From an uncultured Pseudomonadota bacterium (GTDB lineage: Bacteria > Pseudomonadota > Alphaproteobacteria > RF32 > CAG-239): a DNA stretch of 35,743 nucleotides. Made by a program: the position numbers and the translations under genes. Positions 1 to 8,180 of this stretch are shown here, one piece after another. Below the pieces are notes generated by a model. That model was not told the origin of the DNA. It was given only the letters and a program-made list of their open reading frames with translations, and ran no database searches. The first letter of the stretch is position 1. Every line of letters begins with the position of its first letter. The stretch is from NCBI GenBank assembly GCA_949295935.1, contig CASFMW010000009.1:1-35743 (forward strand), in the 5' to 3' direction.

Positions 1-57
1 ACCGTCACTTTATTCTAGCAAAGGAGTTTTTTATCTGTAAAGCTGTAAGCTCTTTGG

Positions 58-85
58 AACTACCGGCCTAGCCGGTAGTTTTCTT
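58..85 (+). terminator. Strong hairpin with T-rich tail (terminator or element end)
   Basis: A perfect 10-bp inverted repeat (AACTACCGGC at 58-67, GCCGGTAGTT at 71-80) encloses a 3-base loop and runs into TTCTT. It looks like an intrinsic terminator for a plus-strand transcript entering from the left. The 57 bases before it contain no supportable gene. A hairpin of this style also resembles the subterminal hairpins of IS200/IS605-type elements, but the rest of such an element would lie outside the window. Confidence 0.6.
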
Positions 86-90
86 GTTAC

Positions 91-120
91 AAAAAAGGCG
101 GAGCCATAAAACGCTCCGCC
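91..120 (-). terminator. Intrinsic terminator of the phage head operon
   Basis: An 8-bp GC-rich perfect stem (GGCGGAGC at 97-104, GCTCCGCC at 113-120) is followed on the minus strand by six T residues (91-96 as A on the plus strand). It lies 9 bases past the capsid gene stop, so the packaging/head transcript probably ends here. Confidence 0.8.
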
Positions 121-128
121 CCAAGCCG

Positions 129-1094
129 CTATGCGTTAATCAAAACACCCTGTAAAGAAGCATTAGACATGGTCAGATTACCGGCCCAACCGACGATTTT
201 GTATAAAGCATCTTGGTTGACCGACATTCTGTCACCACCGATAACTTTCATATTGCGGTCTTTGTGAGAACGCAGATAGAGATAATCGGTATTAAGAAAA
301 TACATGTGCTTTTCAGGACAAAAACCGCCTTGTCCGCCGTCACAAACCACATCAGCACCTTTGAAGCGCAATGTAGCAAAACCGCTGTCAGCCGCTTTAG
401 GATCGGTATAACGCTGTAACGGCGTTAAAGAATCTTCATAAAGCGAATACATATCATCACCGGTCACGATTAAGTCCGGCTTATCTGTACCACGACACAA
501 AGAATGATACATGCTATGCATTGCCTTGCCGATGGTTTCAGAAGTCAAAGCCTCTTCGGCAGTTGTAGCTTTATTGCGCCAAAATTCATTGCCGGAAGTC
601 GCACGATCAATACCACCGACCGTACCGGTAGCCGGAGAATCCGCTACCAAGAAGCGCAATCCGCCGATTTCCTTACCGGAAGAACCCGTACCATCGCTGT
701 AAATTGCCTTAGACATCTGGTTGCTCATGGTTTTCATGGCATTTTCCACTCTTTTTTCAAAGAGGTCGACAATTTTTTCTTTGCCGGAGTTTTTGAGCAA
801 ATCTTCACCGGAAATAGCAACCGGAACGGCACAAAGTTTCAAAGCATATTCAGCCGCGGTAAAGAGCTGCTTGTTGGTATAAGAAATAGTATCATAACCA
901 CTATACCAAATCATATCGCCTTCGCCATATTCCAGCTCTTCCAAAATAGAAGAACCGCCGGAGATTTCGCGAATATTTCCTTTTTCCTGCAAACGTTTAA
1001 GCAAGGCATTGTTTTTGCTGACATTATCAGCAAGTTGCTTACTGCGATGAGCAAGAGAAGTTGTAAGTGCGTCATTATAATTAGAGTTAGCCAT
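129..1094 (-). CDS. Phage major capsid protein
   Basis: This is probably the shell protein of a tailed phage. The 321-residue translation has the general look of HK97-fold coat proteins: a polar N-terminal helical stretch, a segment with GYDTISYTNKQLF and VPVAISGEDLL, then IGGLRFLV, a central domain with DLIVTGDDMY, and a hydrophobic C-terminus. The fold is inferred from family resemblance. Two in-frame ATGs are adjacent. The AAGGA ribosome site lies 4 bases before the first and 7 before the second, so I chose the second (MANSNYND). It follows the probable scaffold gene by about 20 bases and is the last gene before a terminator, the usual late position for a capsid gene. No truncation is visible. 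Confidence 0.85.
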   Translation of the reverse strand: MANSNYNDALTTSLAHRSKQLADNVSKNNALLKRLQEKGNIREISGGSSILEELEYGEGDMIWYSGYDTISYTNKQLFTAAEYALKLCAVPVAISGEDLLKNSGKEKIVDLFEKRVENAMKTMSNQMSKAIYSDGTGSSGKEIGGLRFLVADSPATGTVGGIDRATSGNEFWRNKATTAEEALTSETIGKAMHSMYHSLCRGTDKPDLIVTGDDMYSLYEDSLTPLQRYTDPKAADSGFATLRFKGADVVCDGGQGGFCPEKHMYFLNTDYLYLRSHKDRNMKVIGGDRMSVNQDALYKIVGWAGNLTMSNASLQGVLINA

Positions 1095-1115
1095 CATAAA
1101 ATCCTTTACGAAAGT

Positions 1116-1991
1116 TTAGTTTTCATTAATAACACGTTCCAAGATTTGGCGTGTCGTCAGCTGTTCTTCAGCCGGACGAAGCGCCCTACCTTTTGCCTCA
1201 AAAGCGGCCTGCTGAGCCTTTTGAGCATCAGCGGCTTTTTTCTTGAGAGCATCACTAAGCTGAGCCTCGATTAATTCCTGTCGAACCTCGGGGCTAAGCC
1301 ACAAAGCCTGAGCATAAGCGTCTTCATAATTTCCGGCGAGATTATGACTCAGGAGCGCCGCCATAATCGGCCGCACTTTATAAAAATATTTATGCTTGGG
1401 AGAACCGTCTTCGTTTTTCTCACCCATAAAGCGATCAAACAAAGAGCGAAACATCTGACGTTCTTTAGCATCAACCTGCGATTTCAGCTGTTGATACTGA
1501 GCTTCAAGCGCAGCCACTTTTGACTGCAAAGAAGCCACCGGCTGAGAAGCCGGCGCAAAAGCCACCCCATAAGCCTCTGCCAAAAAGCGCACGCCTTGAG
1601 ACGGACTTTCTTCCAGCAAATCCTCAACCTTAGCCAGATATTCCAACCACATCTGAGGAGAAGAAAGCCCATATTTGTTAATGCGCTCGGCATGAGCCTG
1701 AACAAAATCATCAACCCACTTCAATCGCTCGACTTGAGCCGACAAAGCAGAAATTTTGTCTTCTGTTTCAGCATTTTTTTCGCACAAAAACTTGCGCCAC
1801 TTTAAGGGCAGCAGCACAAAATCCTCAGCAAGCTCAGCCTCAAGGCCGACCGGCGGCTCCAAAAAAGTTTTTTCTTCTTCGGCTGGCACAACCAACAAAG
1901 CTTCTTCGTCGGGCAGAATGTCGCTGTTTGAAGGACCAGTAGCTTTTTCAAGCTCCTGTTCAATAATTTTTCGTGTTTCAGTTTTATTCAT
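1116..1991 (-). CDS. Probable phage scaffolding protein
   Basis: A 291-residue charged, Ala/Glu/Gln/Lys-rich protein with no recognisable enzyme motif. It is predicted largely helical, with heptad-like stretches around residues 75-100 and 150-185. The N-terminal third is acidic (repeated EE, LPDEEALL) and the C-terminus basic-to-mixed, a pattern common in capsid scaffolds. Position is the main argument: it sits between portal and major capsid genes, where scaffolds of tailed phages are normally encoded. Its start overlaps the end of the 76-residue gene by 8 bases, suggesting translational coupling. A minor virion protein is the alternative. Confidence 0.6.
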   Translation of the reverse strand: MNKTETRKIIEQELEKATGPSNSDILPDEEALLVVPAEEEKTFLEPPVGLEAELAEDFVLLPLKWRKFLCEKNAETEDKISALSAQVERLKWVDDFVQAHAERINKYGLSSPQMWLEYLAKVEDLLEESPSQGVRFLAEAYGVAFAPASQPVASLQSKVAALEAQYQQLKSQVDAKERQMFRSLFDRFMGEKNEDGSPKHKYFYKVRPIMAALLSHNLAGNYEDAYAQALWLSPEVRQELIEAQLSDALKKKAADAQKAQQAAFEAKGRALRPAEEQLTTRQILERVINEN

Positions 1992-2214
1992 TCCAAATTA
2001 ACCTCTTATACTGTTGCAAAAAAGCTGCAAAATTTTCATCTCGCAGCTTTTTTTCTTGTTGATAGCGGACAGACTTCCGAAAGTCGTCCGAATAATCGCT
2101 GGCCATTGCCAAATTATTCCGGCGCAGGTAGCGTTCAATGTCATGAACCGAAGACGCATAAGACCCATCGGGCAATAGCAAATCTTCGCTCCACTCTCTT
2201 GAAAAATGAGCCAT
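1984..2214 (-). CDS. Small phage head-module protein of unknown function
   Basis: A 76-residue soluble, charged protein starting MAHFSREWSEDLLLPDGSY. It is preceded by an AAGGAGGG ribosome site a few bases before the ATG. It lies 15 bases after the portal stop and overlaps the scaffold start by 8 bases, so it is clearly part of the late operon. I recognise no family; size and position fit a small head-assembly or accessory virion protein. Confidence 0.65.
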   Translation of the reverse strand: MAHFSREWSEDLLLPDGSYASSVHDIERYLRRNNLAMASDYSDDFRKSVRYQQEKKLRDENFAAFLQQYKRLIWNE

Positions 2215-2229
2215 ATTCCCTCCTTAGAC

Positions 2230-4128
2230 TCAAGCCTTGGACGGAGCTGATTTTTGCGCTTCGGCTTGCAGTTTAAGCGCCTCCGCACGAAAATCTTTAT
2301 CCGCCAAAATAAGCTTCACATTCTCAGATTTTTCCTTAAGGGCAAGTTCTCTGGCTTTAAGAGCATTCTGCTCTTTTTCAAGCTCATAAGTATTACGCAG
2401 CTCCATAAGCTTCAGCTGATCGGAAAAACTCGGCTGTTGCGGCGAGGCTGCCTGAGGCTTTGACACCGGAGAGGATGAATTGGAAGAAGACGCCTCCGGT
2501 TGAGCCAAATCGCGCGCAACATCATCAAACACCTTTGACAACACCGATTCAAAGGAGCGCGATTTCGGCATAGAAGCAGTCAAAGCCTCAGCCATAAGTT
2601 GATAAAGCGGCAGCAATGCTGGTTGCGCCGACACAATCTGAAAAGCATCTTGAATAAGCTGAGAAACCGACTTAACCGCCGCACTAATCTGAGAAGCCTC
2701 AGCCTCTTGGTCAAACACGGCATCGGTTTCAATCGAAAGCACCATATTGCGCATTTTATCGGTTTTCAGCAAAGCAACCGCGGCCTGAACCAGAGCCGCA
2801 TCATTTTTTTCTTCAGGAGATACAAAGGAAAGAACATGTTCAGGCGCAAACTGCTCACAAATAATTTCGGCTTTTAATGCGTATAAGTCACACAAAAACC
2901 GCTGCATATCATTTTGACGGTCTTGGTTGCGCAGTGTTCCGAAATTTGTTTTTTGTTTGACCGCGGTTGCTGTTTCGGACTGAGAGGAAGTCCCTCGCAT
3001 AATGTCCGAAATTCCGGTAATACGATAAATATTCTCAATAATATCATCACGGCGCAAAGCCAAAGCCTGCAAAGCAGAAATATATTGCTCAACCGGCATA
3101 AAGTCGACAATCCCCTTCAGCCCACCGGCCGATTTAAGCTTATCAAAATCTTGCACCGCTACGAGGGAAACATCTTTGTTCAAAATATCCGCCAAATGAG
3201 GAAACGAGCTGTCATAAGCACCAGTCACTTTGAGCGCCTTCATAGTCAAACTCATTCGATCAATAACACCTGACAACTCTTCCAAATCAGCTTTAATCAT
3301 ACAAAAATCCGGAACCGGAATGATTGAATCATTGGATTGTGTCGCAAACACCGGCTTCGGACAAGGGAAAAAGTTTTCCAACCCGAGCGGATCACCAACC
3401 TCACGCAAAAAGGCATCGGGAAAATCCTTGCACCACCAACGAACCTTCTTGTCTTCTTTGTCCCAAATTTCATAAACACAATATTCTTTATAACAATCAT
3501 CATCGGCAACCGGCACCGCCAACAACGCCGGAGAAGAAGCAAAAGCCTCAAGCAAAGCCTTGGCGCTGAGAAAATGCTTGCGAGCCACCCAAGTCACGTC
3601 TTCCCAAATTCCGACATGGTCGGTATCAGCCAAAAAGTTTTTCGGATCCACATATTCAGACACGACTTTTTCACCGGTTTTAACCAAAACCTCATGATTT
3701 TGTTCATCAAGCACGGTTGTAAATTCGGGCTTATAGCTTTCCCACAAAATTCCGCAACCCGAGATTAAAAAGTCATTCCGTGCATATTTTGCCACCGAAT
3801 CAAAATCAAACCGCGATAAATCCCAAGCCAATAATCGCTCCATCAAGCGACAGGCCAATGCCTCCGCCGGAGAATAATTTTTATTAATCCTATCGACACA
3901 GGGCTTTGGCTGTTTGAAATAAAGAAACGGCTTTTGCGTCTCGATTCCCGACCAAAAAATGCTGCACGCACTTCCGACCTTAAGCGACGAACTCAGCCCT
4001 GCCGAGGCCAATTTATAGCTCTCGCGCGTTTCATCTATTAAGTTATAATAAGATTGATAAGCCGCCTCAGCCGCACTGATTTTTTCTGCCCAAAGAGCCG
4101 GCTTTGACTCAAAAACTTTTTTTGACAT
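2230..4128 (-). CDS. Phage portal (head-tail connector) protein
   Basis: The portal ring is the DNA entry channel at one capsid vertex and docks the terminase. This 632-residue protein is long for a portal, as in podovirus-type connectors. The clearest family mark is the region around IMRGTSSQSETATAVK, followed by a run of FGTLRNQDRQNDMQRF and LYALKAEII, the helical wing/stem region of this portal class. The N-terminal half has the aromatic-rich core (GCGILWESYKPEF, EYVDPKNFLADTD). The C-terminal 100 residues are a Ser/Pro/Gln linker plus a charged coiled-coil-like tail. AGGAG lies 8 bases before the ATG. It lies between the groES-like gene and the 76-residue gene. Confidence 0.85.
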   Translation of the reverse strand: MSKKVFESKPALWAEKISAAEAAYQSYYNLIDETRESYKLASAGLSSSLKVGSACSIFWSGIETQKPFLYFKQPKPCVDRINKNYSPAEALACRLMERLLAWDLSRFDFDSVAKYARNDFLISGCGILWESYKPEFTTVLDEQNHEVLVKTGEKVVSEYVDPKNFLADTDHVGIWEDVTWVARKHFLSAKALLEAFASSPALLAVPVADDDCYKEYCVYEIWDKEDKKVRWWCKDFPDAFLREVGDPLGLENFFPCPKPVFATQSNDSIIPVPDFCMIKADLEELSGVIDRMSLTMKALKVTGAYDSSFPHLADILNKDVSLVAVQDFDKLKSAGGLKGIVDFMPVEQYISALQALALRRDDIIENIYRITGISDIMRGTSSQSETATAVKQKTNFGTLRNQDRQNDMQRFLCDLYALKAEIICEQFAPEHVLSFVSPEEKNDAALVQAAVALLKTDKMRNMVLSIETDAVFDQEAEASQISAAVKSVSQLIQDAFQIVSAQPALLPLYQLMAEALTASMPKSRSFESVLSKVFDDVARDLAQPEASSSNSSSPVSKPQAASPQQPSFSDQLKLMELRNTYELEKEQNALKARELALKEKSENVKLILADKDFRAEALKLQAEAQKSAPSKA

Positions 4129-4139
4129 TCAGAAAACTC

Positions 4140-4409
4140 CTAAAATTTAAACAACAAGCTTTTATCACGTATCACAACAATATCGCCGTCCAGAACGGGT
4201 ATCTCGTCAAAACAGTGAAACATCACTCTGTCCCCAACGGCCACATCGGCTTTAACCTCGGGCCCGATTGCCAAAACCGTTGCCACATTGCGCACGGCAT
4301 AAGTATCATCGGCAAGGATAAGTCCGCCGGCGGTTTCCGAATTTTTTGGTTCAAGTTTTAAGACCAAACGATCGGTCACAGGCACAAAGTTCGGACAAGC
4401 TTCTACCAT
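4140..4409 (-). CDS. Phage-encoded GroES-like co-chaperonin (Cpn10)
   Basis: This 89-residue protein has the full Cpn10 layout. It begins with a PVTDRLVLKLEP strand, matching the GroES 'plhDRVivK' start. A mobile loop follows at residues 24-32 (SETAGGLIL), with the hydrophobic tripeptide LIL that in GroES contacts GroEL. Next come VATVLAIGPEV and VAVGDRVMF, then the closing strand IVVIRDKSLLFKF. GroES caps GroEL; phage versions such as T4 gp31 replace it so that bulky capsid proteins can fold. Here the gene overlaps the terminase end by 7 bases, has GGAG 7 bases before its ATG, and precedes portal, so it is co-expressed with head genes. A folding role for the capsid protein is inference. Confidence 0.88.
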   Translation of the reverse strand: MVEACPNFVPVTDRLVLKLEPKNSETAGGLILADDTYAVRNVATVLAIGPEVKADVAVGDRVMFHCFDEIPVLDGDIVVIRDKSLLFKF

Positions 4410-5725
4410 TTGTCATCTCCTTGATTATACGAGTTAAACACATCTTCCCATAAGAGCTGCTTGGGGCGATACATTTGCGGCGCCAGATTATCAAAAACCC
4501 GCTCGGCAAAAGTCAAAGCAAGCGCATCAGCCTTGTCCGGCGAACGCCCAAGCCTTTTTTTGATTTCATCTTTTTCTTCCAACAACAAACGCCCACGACG
4601 ATCATATTTTTTGTTGACGCAGCAAAGATCGGTCAGCAAATCCTCATCGTAAAACAAAGCCACCTGCGGCTCCGAAATCAGCCAATCATGCAGATTATCC
4701 CACATTTCGGCACGTCGATTGGCATAACGCTCGGAAAGCAAGGCACGTTCACCGAAATTAACGGCTTTCACCACCTCACCTAAGCCTCTGTCTTTAAGAA
4801 TGTCATAAACACCGGCCCCCACGCCGCCGATATCGACAAACACCCGCTTAGGCTGATTTTCTCTGATAAAAAAAGTGGCCTGATTAGCCACTTCCACCAC
4901 ATCAAGCCCCGAAAAACTTTCTATTCGAAAACAACTTCGCCCCCGCCGAAAACAAAACACGGTTTTGTCATCACCAAAGCGCGCCACATCCACCCCAATA
5001 ATCAAAGGCGAAGACGGCATCGACAGCTGCTGTTGAAAAGCGCGACGCACATCTGTGGCCGAAATCAGCTTGGTATTTCCCTGCCGCCTTGGCTCACCGA
5101 GCCATATATGCTCATAATCTTCGGGAGAAGACTGTTTGCATTTTTCGGCTTGCAGCTTAATTTCTTCAGGACAAAACGGATTATCATAATAATTAACCTT
5201 CACCACCAAAGTGCGTGCATCAGGATTCGCCGCCACCAAAACCCACAAAGGGTCGTTTTCCTCTTCTCTGTTCATGGAAATCCAAATTTGCGACCCATCT
5301 TTACGAATGGTCGGCTCCAAGATTTCCCAGCTTTTGCGCGTAATGGCCTGTGCTTCTTCAATCCAAGCGATATCAACGCCTTCAAGTGATTTTATTTTTT
5401 GACTGTCCTGATTTCGCAAACCTTTAAAAACAAAGCGCGAACCAGTTATTTTGTTTTCGATTTTAGAATCCGAAACCGCATAATCATCAAGCCCATAAAA
5501 AGAGATTCGGTCACATAAAAGCTTATAAACCGAATCTTTCATGCTGTTTTGAATCTCGCGTAGACAAGCAATAAACAGCCTTTTTTGCCGCCCCAAAAGA
5601 AGAAGACTATCGGCAAAGGCATAAGACTTTCCGCCGGCACGCCCGCCGTAAAAAAATTTGTTACGATAATCAGATGTCAAAAGCGGCGCAAAAATTTTAG
5701 GAATTTGCACTTCAACCTGTTTCAC
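4403..5725 (-). CDS. Terminase large subunit
   Basis: This is the ATP-driven DNA packaging motor and headful nuclease. The 440-residue protein has Walker A GGRAGGKS at residues 27-34 and Walker B ending in the DIAWIEEAQ stretch (118-126, catalytic Glu around 123-124). A C-terminal RNase H-like nuclease has acidic residues at GVDVARFGDDKT (D246), VFVDIGGVG (D298) and SPDKADAL (D397/D400). Length and order fit the Terminase_3/XtmB type. The start is GTG with GGAGG just upstream (about 4 bases), 12 bases after the small-subunit stop. All catalytic residues expected of the family appear present, so the enzyme looks intact. Confidence 0.93.
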   Translation of the reverse strand: MKQVEVQIPKIFAPLLTSDYRNKFFYGGRAGGKSYAFADSLLLLGRQKRLFIACLREIQNSMKDSVYKLLCDRISFYGLDDYAVSDSKIENKITGSRFVFKGLRNQDSQKIKSLEGVDIAWIEEAQAITRKSWEILEPTIRKDGSQIWISMNREEENDPLWVLVAANPDARTLVVKVNYYDNPFCPEEIKLQAEKCKQSSPEDYEHIWLGEPRRQGNTKLISATDVRRAFQQQLSMPSSPLIIGVDVARFGDDKTVFCFRRGRSCFRIESFSGLDVVEVANQATFFIRENQPKRVFVDIGGVGAGVYDILKDRGLGEVVKAVNFGERALLSERYANRRAEMWDNLHDWLISEPQVALFYDEDLLTDLCCVNKKYDRRGRLLLEEKDEIKKRLGRSPDKADALALTFAERVFDNLAPQMYRPKQLLWEDVFNSYNQGDDKW

Positions 5726-5737
5726 AAGACCTCCGCT

Positions 5738-6115
5738 TTATTCAACAAATTTAACCAACACCTGAGGAATATCACTTTCTTTTTCTTCCTCATGTTCTTT
5801 TTTGGGTTTATCCAAACCGAGAAGTTTAGCCTTCCCCATTGAAGCCGAGACAGCAGCGGCCGCCATTTCTTTATCAATGGCCACCTGCCGCGCCTCTTCC
5901 AGTTCTTCCAGCAGCTTTTCCAACGAAAGTTGAGCCCGTTGCATGGCTTTTTGTCGCAGACTATCGAGCTTTAATTTTATCTTAGGATTTTTCTTAAGGC
6001 GGGCGGCAGCTTTTTGCGGACAGGAATAACCGGCAAGTCGAGCCGCTTGAGCACCGACACCGCATTTAATAAATTCCTCCACAAATCGTAATTGTCGAAA
6101 AGTTAAATCAGACAT
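5738..6115 (-). CDS. Terminase small subunit
   Basis: A DNA-recognition subunit that loads the large terminase on phage DNA. The 125-residue protein starts MSDLTFRQLRFVEEFI and continues through AARLAGYS and AAARLKKNP, the helix-turn-helix pattern of Terminase_2/XtmA proteins. A helical central segment (LSLEKLLEELEEARQVA) probably forms the oligomer core, and the tail is acidic-basic. An upstream in-frame extension of 22 residues exists but is Phe/Ser-rich and unlike the family, so I start at the ATG at 6115. A GAGG lies about 12 bases before it, a rather long spacing. It is the first gene of the late operon. Confidence 0.85.
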   Translation of the reverse strand: MSDLTFRQLRFVEEFIKCGVGAQAARLAGYSCPQKAAARLKKNPKIKLKLDSLRQKAMQRAQLSLEKLLEELEEARQVAIDKEMAAAAVSASMGKAKLLGLDKPKKEHEEEKESDIPQVLVKFVE

Positions 6116-6245
6116 AACACCAACAAACCTCAAAGAAAAAGGAGAGAAGCAAAAACTTCTCTCCGAAAAAGTAATGAACATTATATGGAATACAAATCAC
6201 CGCTAGGTATTTACCACAAGACTGCTGAACACAACTTCGTCCAGC

Positions 6246-6264
6246 ATATAACAAGATATAACAA
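6246..6264. repeat. 9-bp direct repeat in terminase leader
   Basis: ATATAACAA occurs twice, at 6246-6254 and 6256-6264, one helical turn apart (10-bp period). On the minus strand each copy reads TTGTTATAT. Such phased repeats can be regulator sites or promoter fragments for the phage operon; no function is shown. Confidence 0.5.
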
Positions 6265-6294
6265 AAAAAAGCATTTTTGTCTTCTCCAAAAATG
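6263..6294 (-). terminator. Candidate attenuator/terminator in terminase leader
   Basis: An 8-bp perfect stem (CATTTTTG at 6272-6279, CAAAAATG at 6287-6294) with a 7-base loop is followed, on the minus strand, by C and eight T residues. The stem is AT-rich and therefore weak. It would act on minus-strand transcription before the terminase small-subunit gene. Confidence 0.4.
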
Positions 6295-6494
6295 TCCCGA
6301 CAAATTAAAACGCTCAAATCCCCCGTAAATATTGAAGAATCAATGTGTAAAAAAATCAAAAAAAAACAAAAATTTTGTAGGACGATGCGATAAAACATTG
6401 AAAATACTTAACAAATTTTTTTTGAACGATTATTTAAAAATTAAAATTTAGGCTTATATCCTATAAAGGACTTGAAACGAAAGGATTAATGATT

Positions 6495-7094
6495 ATGGAT
6501 AAAAGCTTTTATAACCTTCTGGTACAAAGACGTTCAATATACGCAATCGACAACAAAATCCCTCAATCTGAAGAAGAAGTTAAGGATTTAATCAAACAAG
6601 CATTGAAATATTGTCCCACGGCTTTTAACTCACAGTCGGGACGAATCCTTGCCTTGTTTAACGACAGCAATCAAAAATTTTGGAATCTGACTTATACAGA
6701 ACTAACCAAAGTCGCACCGGCTGCCAAACACGCTGAACTAAAAGCCAAGATAAACTCCTTTGCCGCCGGATTCGGCACGGTTCTGTTTTTTGAAGACGAA
6801 GACGTTGTCCACGGGCTTGAAAAACAATATCCGGCTTATAAAGAGCGATTCGCCGACTGGTCGCTTCAATCAAGCGGCATGCTCCAATTTGCACTATGGT
6901 GCTTGTTTGCCGACAACAAGATTGGCGCCAGCTTGCAACACTATTCACCTTTGGTCGAAAATTTTATCTATGATGAGTTCAAGCTTCCCTTAAGCTGGAA
7001 ACTCAACGCCCAAATGCCGTTTGGCCGAAGTGTATCACCTGCCGATGAAAAAACATTTGTCAGCCTCGATTCGCGCTTCAAAACCGCCGATTAA
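6495..7094 (+). CDS. Nitroreductase-family oxidoreductase, Frm2/Hbn1-like
   Basis: Probably a flavin (FMN)-dependent NAD(P)H oxidoreductase. The 199-residue protein begins FYNLLVQRRSIYAID, has CPTAFNSQSGRILALF for FMN contact, a central FGTVLFFEDEDVV, and ends with MPFGRSVSPADEKTF. This pattern matches the short nitroreductase branch that includes yeast Frm2/Hbn1 and bacterial relatives rather than the NfsB branch. Two ATGs compete: AAGGA is 3 bases from the one at 6489 and 9 bases from the one at 6495, so I prefer 6495. It stands alone between the phage operon and a bidirectional terminator. The true substrate is unknown. Confidence 0.85.
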   Translation: MDKSFYNLLVQRRSIYAIDNKIPQSEEEVKDLIKQALKYCPTAFNSQSGRILALFNDSNQKFWNLTYTELTKVAPAAKHAELKAKINSFAAGFGTVLFFEDEDVVHGLEKQYPAYKERFADWSLQSSGMLQFALWCLFADNKIGASLQHYSPLVENFIYDEFKLPLSWKLNAQMPFGRSVSPADEKTFVSLDSRFKTAD

Positions 7095-7117
7095 AATCCC
7101 TCTTTCCAACATAAAAA

Positions 7118-7147
7118 AGCGTTGCTCATAACGAACAACGCTCTTTT
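7118..7147. terminator. Bidirectional terminator
   Basis: A 7-bp stem (AGCGTTG at 7118-7124, CAACGCT at 7136-7142) has A residues on the left and CTTTT on the right. It lies between the convergent nitroreductase (+) and membrane protein gene (-) and can serve both. Confidence 0.7.
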
Positions 7148-7151
7148 ACTC

Positions 7152-7985
7152 TTAACACCAATCAGCTTTTTTCCAGTTTTTACAAACTAAGAAAATATTA
7201 GGAAACATGACAGTCCAAAAAATCAGAACTGCCCATGGCAGTACTTCAATAAAAATAGAAGCGATACCACCAAACACATTAATAAAAAGAGATAATGATA
7301 TAATAAGAAATCTAATTTCATAACTACCAAAACCCAAAGAGAATAAAATAAGAAAAACACTACCTAAGATAAGAAAACAACTACCAAATATATATAATAA
7401 GATCATTTTTTCCCTTTCATCATTAAAATTAAGAAGATCACTTTCGGTTTTCTCTTTAGCCTTATCTAAATCATCTTTGAGCTTTTTTAACAGCGCTTCC
7501 TGCAATATCTCTTCAGATTTATCACCAACAACTTTAGCTATTTGAAGTCTATCTTCTGTCTTCTGAATCGAAAATAAAATCTTATCATAAACTTCTTTTC
7601 GACGCTCCGTAAAACGTTCAAGATTCCCTTCATAGCTAAAATAATAGAAAAAGCCTTTGTCTGAGCTTTCCTCCATCTTTTCAACCTTTACCAGTTTTTT
7701 TTCGGCTTTAGGAGCATGAGCTATTCGACTAAATCCCCAAACAGCTGTGCCTAAAATAGCAATCACCGCAAGAGCAATGCCCATGTATTTCCATGTTGTA
7801 GCCCTTGCCTCATCATAATTTTTGAGCAGTTTGTCGGCAAAAGCCAGCTGTTCTCGTCCAAGAACATCTTTCTTTTCCGCTCGAGCTTTGTCGTAACATT
7901 TCCTCAGCCACCAAAGGCGAAATAAACCAAGCAAGATAGTAGCAAGTGCCAATATCCCGCAGATAATAATAATTTTTGTTCCCAT
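7152..7985 (-). CDS. Orphan membrane protein with central coiled coil
   Basis: A 277-residue protein of no family I recognise. It shows an N-terminal membrane helix (about residues 4-24), a second around 69-87, then a long charged region (about 95-195) with repeated K/E heptads (LLKKLKDDLDKAKEKTE) likely to form a coiled coil. Three further hydrophobic segments follow, from about 197 to 270. It ends CKNWKKADWC. The gene is AT-rich compared with its neighbours, and no Shine-Dalgarno sequence precedes the ATG (upstream reads ACTTATATTT). It sits alone between a terminator and the IbrAB-type operon and may be part of the accessory island. An envelope-associated role is a guess. Confidence 0.7.
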   Translation of the reverse strand: MGTKIIIICGILALATILLGLFRLWWLRKCYDKARAEKKDVLGREQLAFADKLLKNYDEARATTWKYMGIALAVIAILGTAVWGFSRIAHAPKAEKKLVKVEKMEESSDKGFFYYFSYEGNLERFTERRKEVYDKILFSIQKTEDRLQIAKVVGDKSEEILQEALLKKLKDDLDKAKEKTESDLLNFNDEREKMILLYIFGSCFLILGSVFLILFSLGFGSYEIRFLIISLSLFINVFGGIASIFIEVLPWAVLIFWTVMFPNIFLVCKNWKKADWC

Positions 7986-8180
7986 AAATATAAGTTTTTA
8001 ATGTTTATAATAATAATTTTGTACCATGCATCTTAACATTATTTTGTCTTTTGTCAAGTTTTTTTAGTAAGCTGTATTCGTAAAGTATGAAAAGAAATCC
8101 AATTTTAGACAATGCTAATCTCTTGAAGCGCTAATATAAAAGATTACATAAAGCTAAACGCAGCAAAGGAGCAAAAAAAA

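Larger units (their letters stand above)
6116..6494. other. Intergenic leader between phage operon and nitroreductase
   Basis: About 380 bases separate the divergent terminase and nitroreductase starts. It is AT-rich and holds a 9-bp tandem repeat (6246-6264) and an AT hairpin with an eight-base T tract on the minus strand (6263-6294). A 96-codon minus-strand frame (6108-6398) is Phe/Cys-rich, has no ribosome site and overlaps the terminase start; I do not regard it as a gene. I found no convincing sigma-70 pair in either direction. Confidence 0.5.

Noticed and set aside
504..1274. 256-codon plus-strand frame
   Set aside because: It is antisense to the capsid gene, with no ribosome site and no family features; the capsid reading is clearly the coding one.
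3337..3768. 143-codon plus-strand frame
   Set aside because: Antisense to the portal gene, with basic low-complexity composition and no start signals.
6108..6398. 96-codon minus-strand frame upstream of terminase
   Set aside because: Phe/Cys-rich, no ribosome site, crosses a terminator-like hairpin and overlaps the terminase start in another frame.
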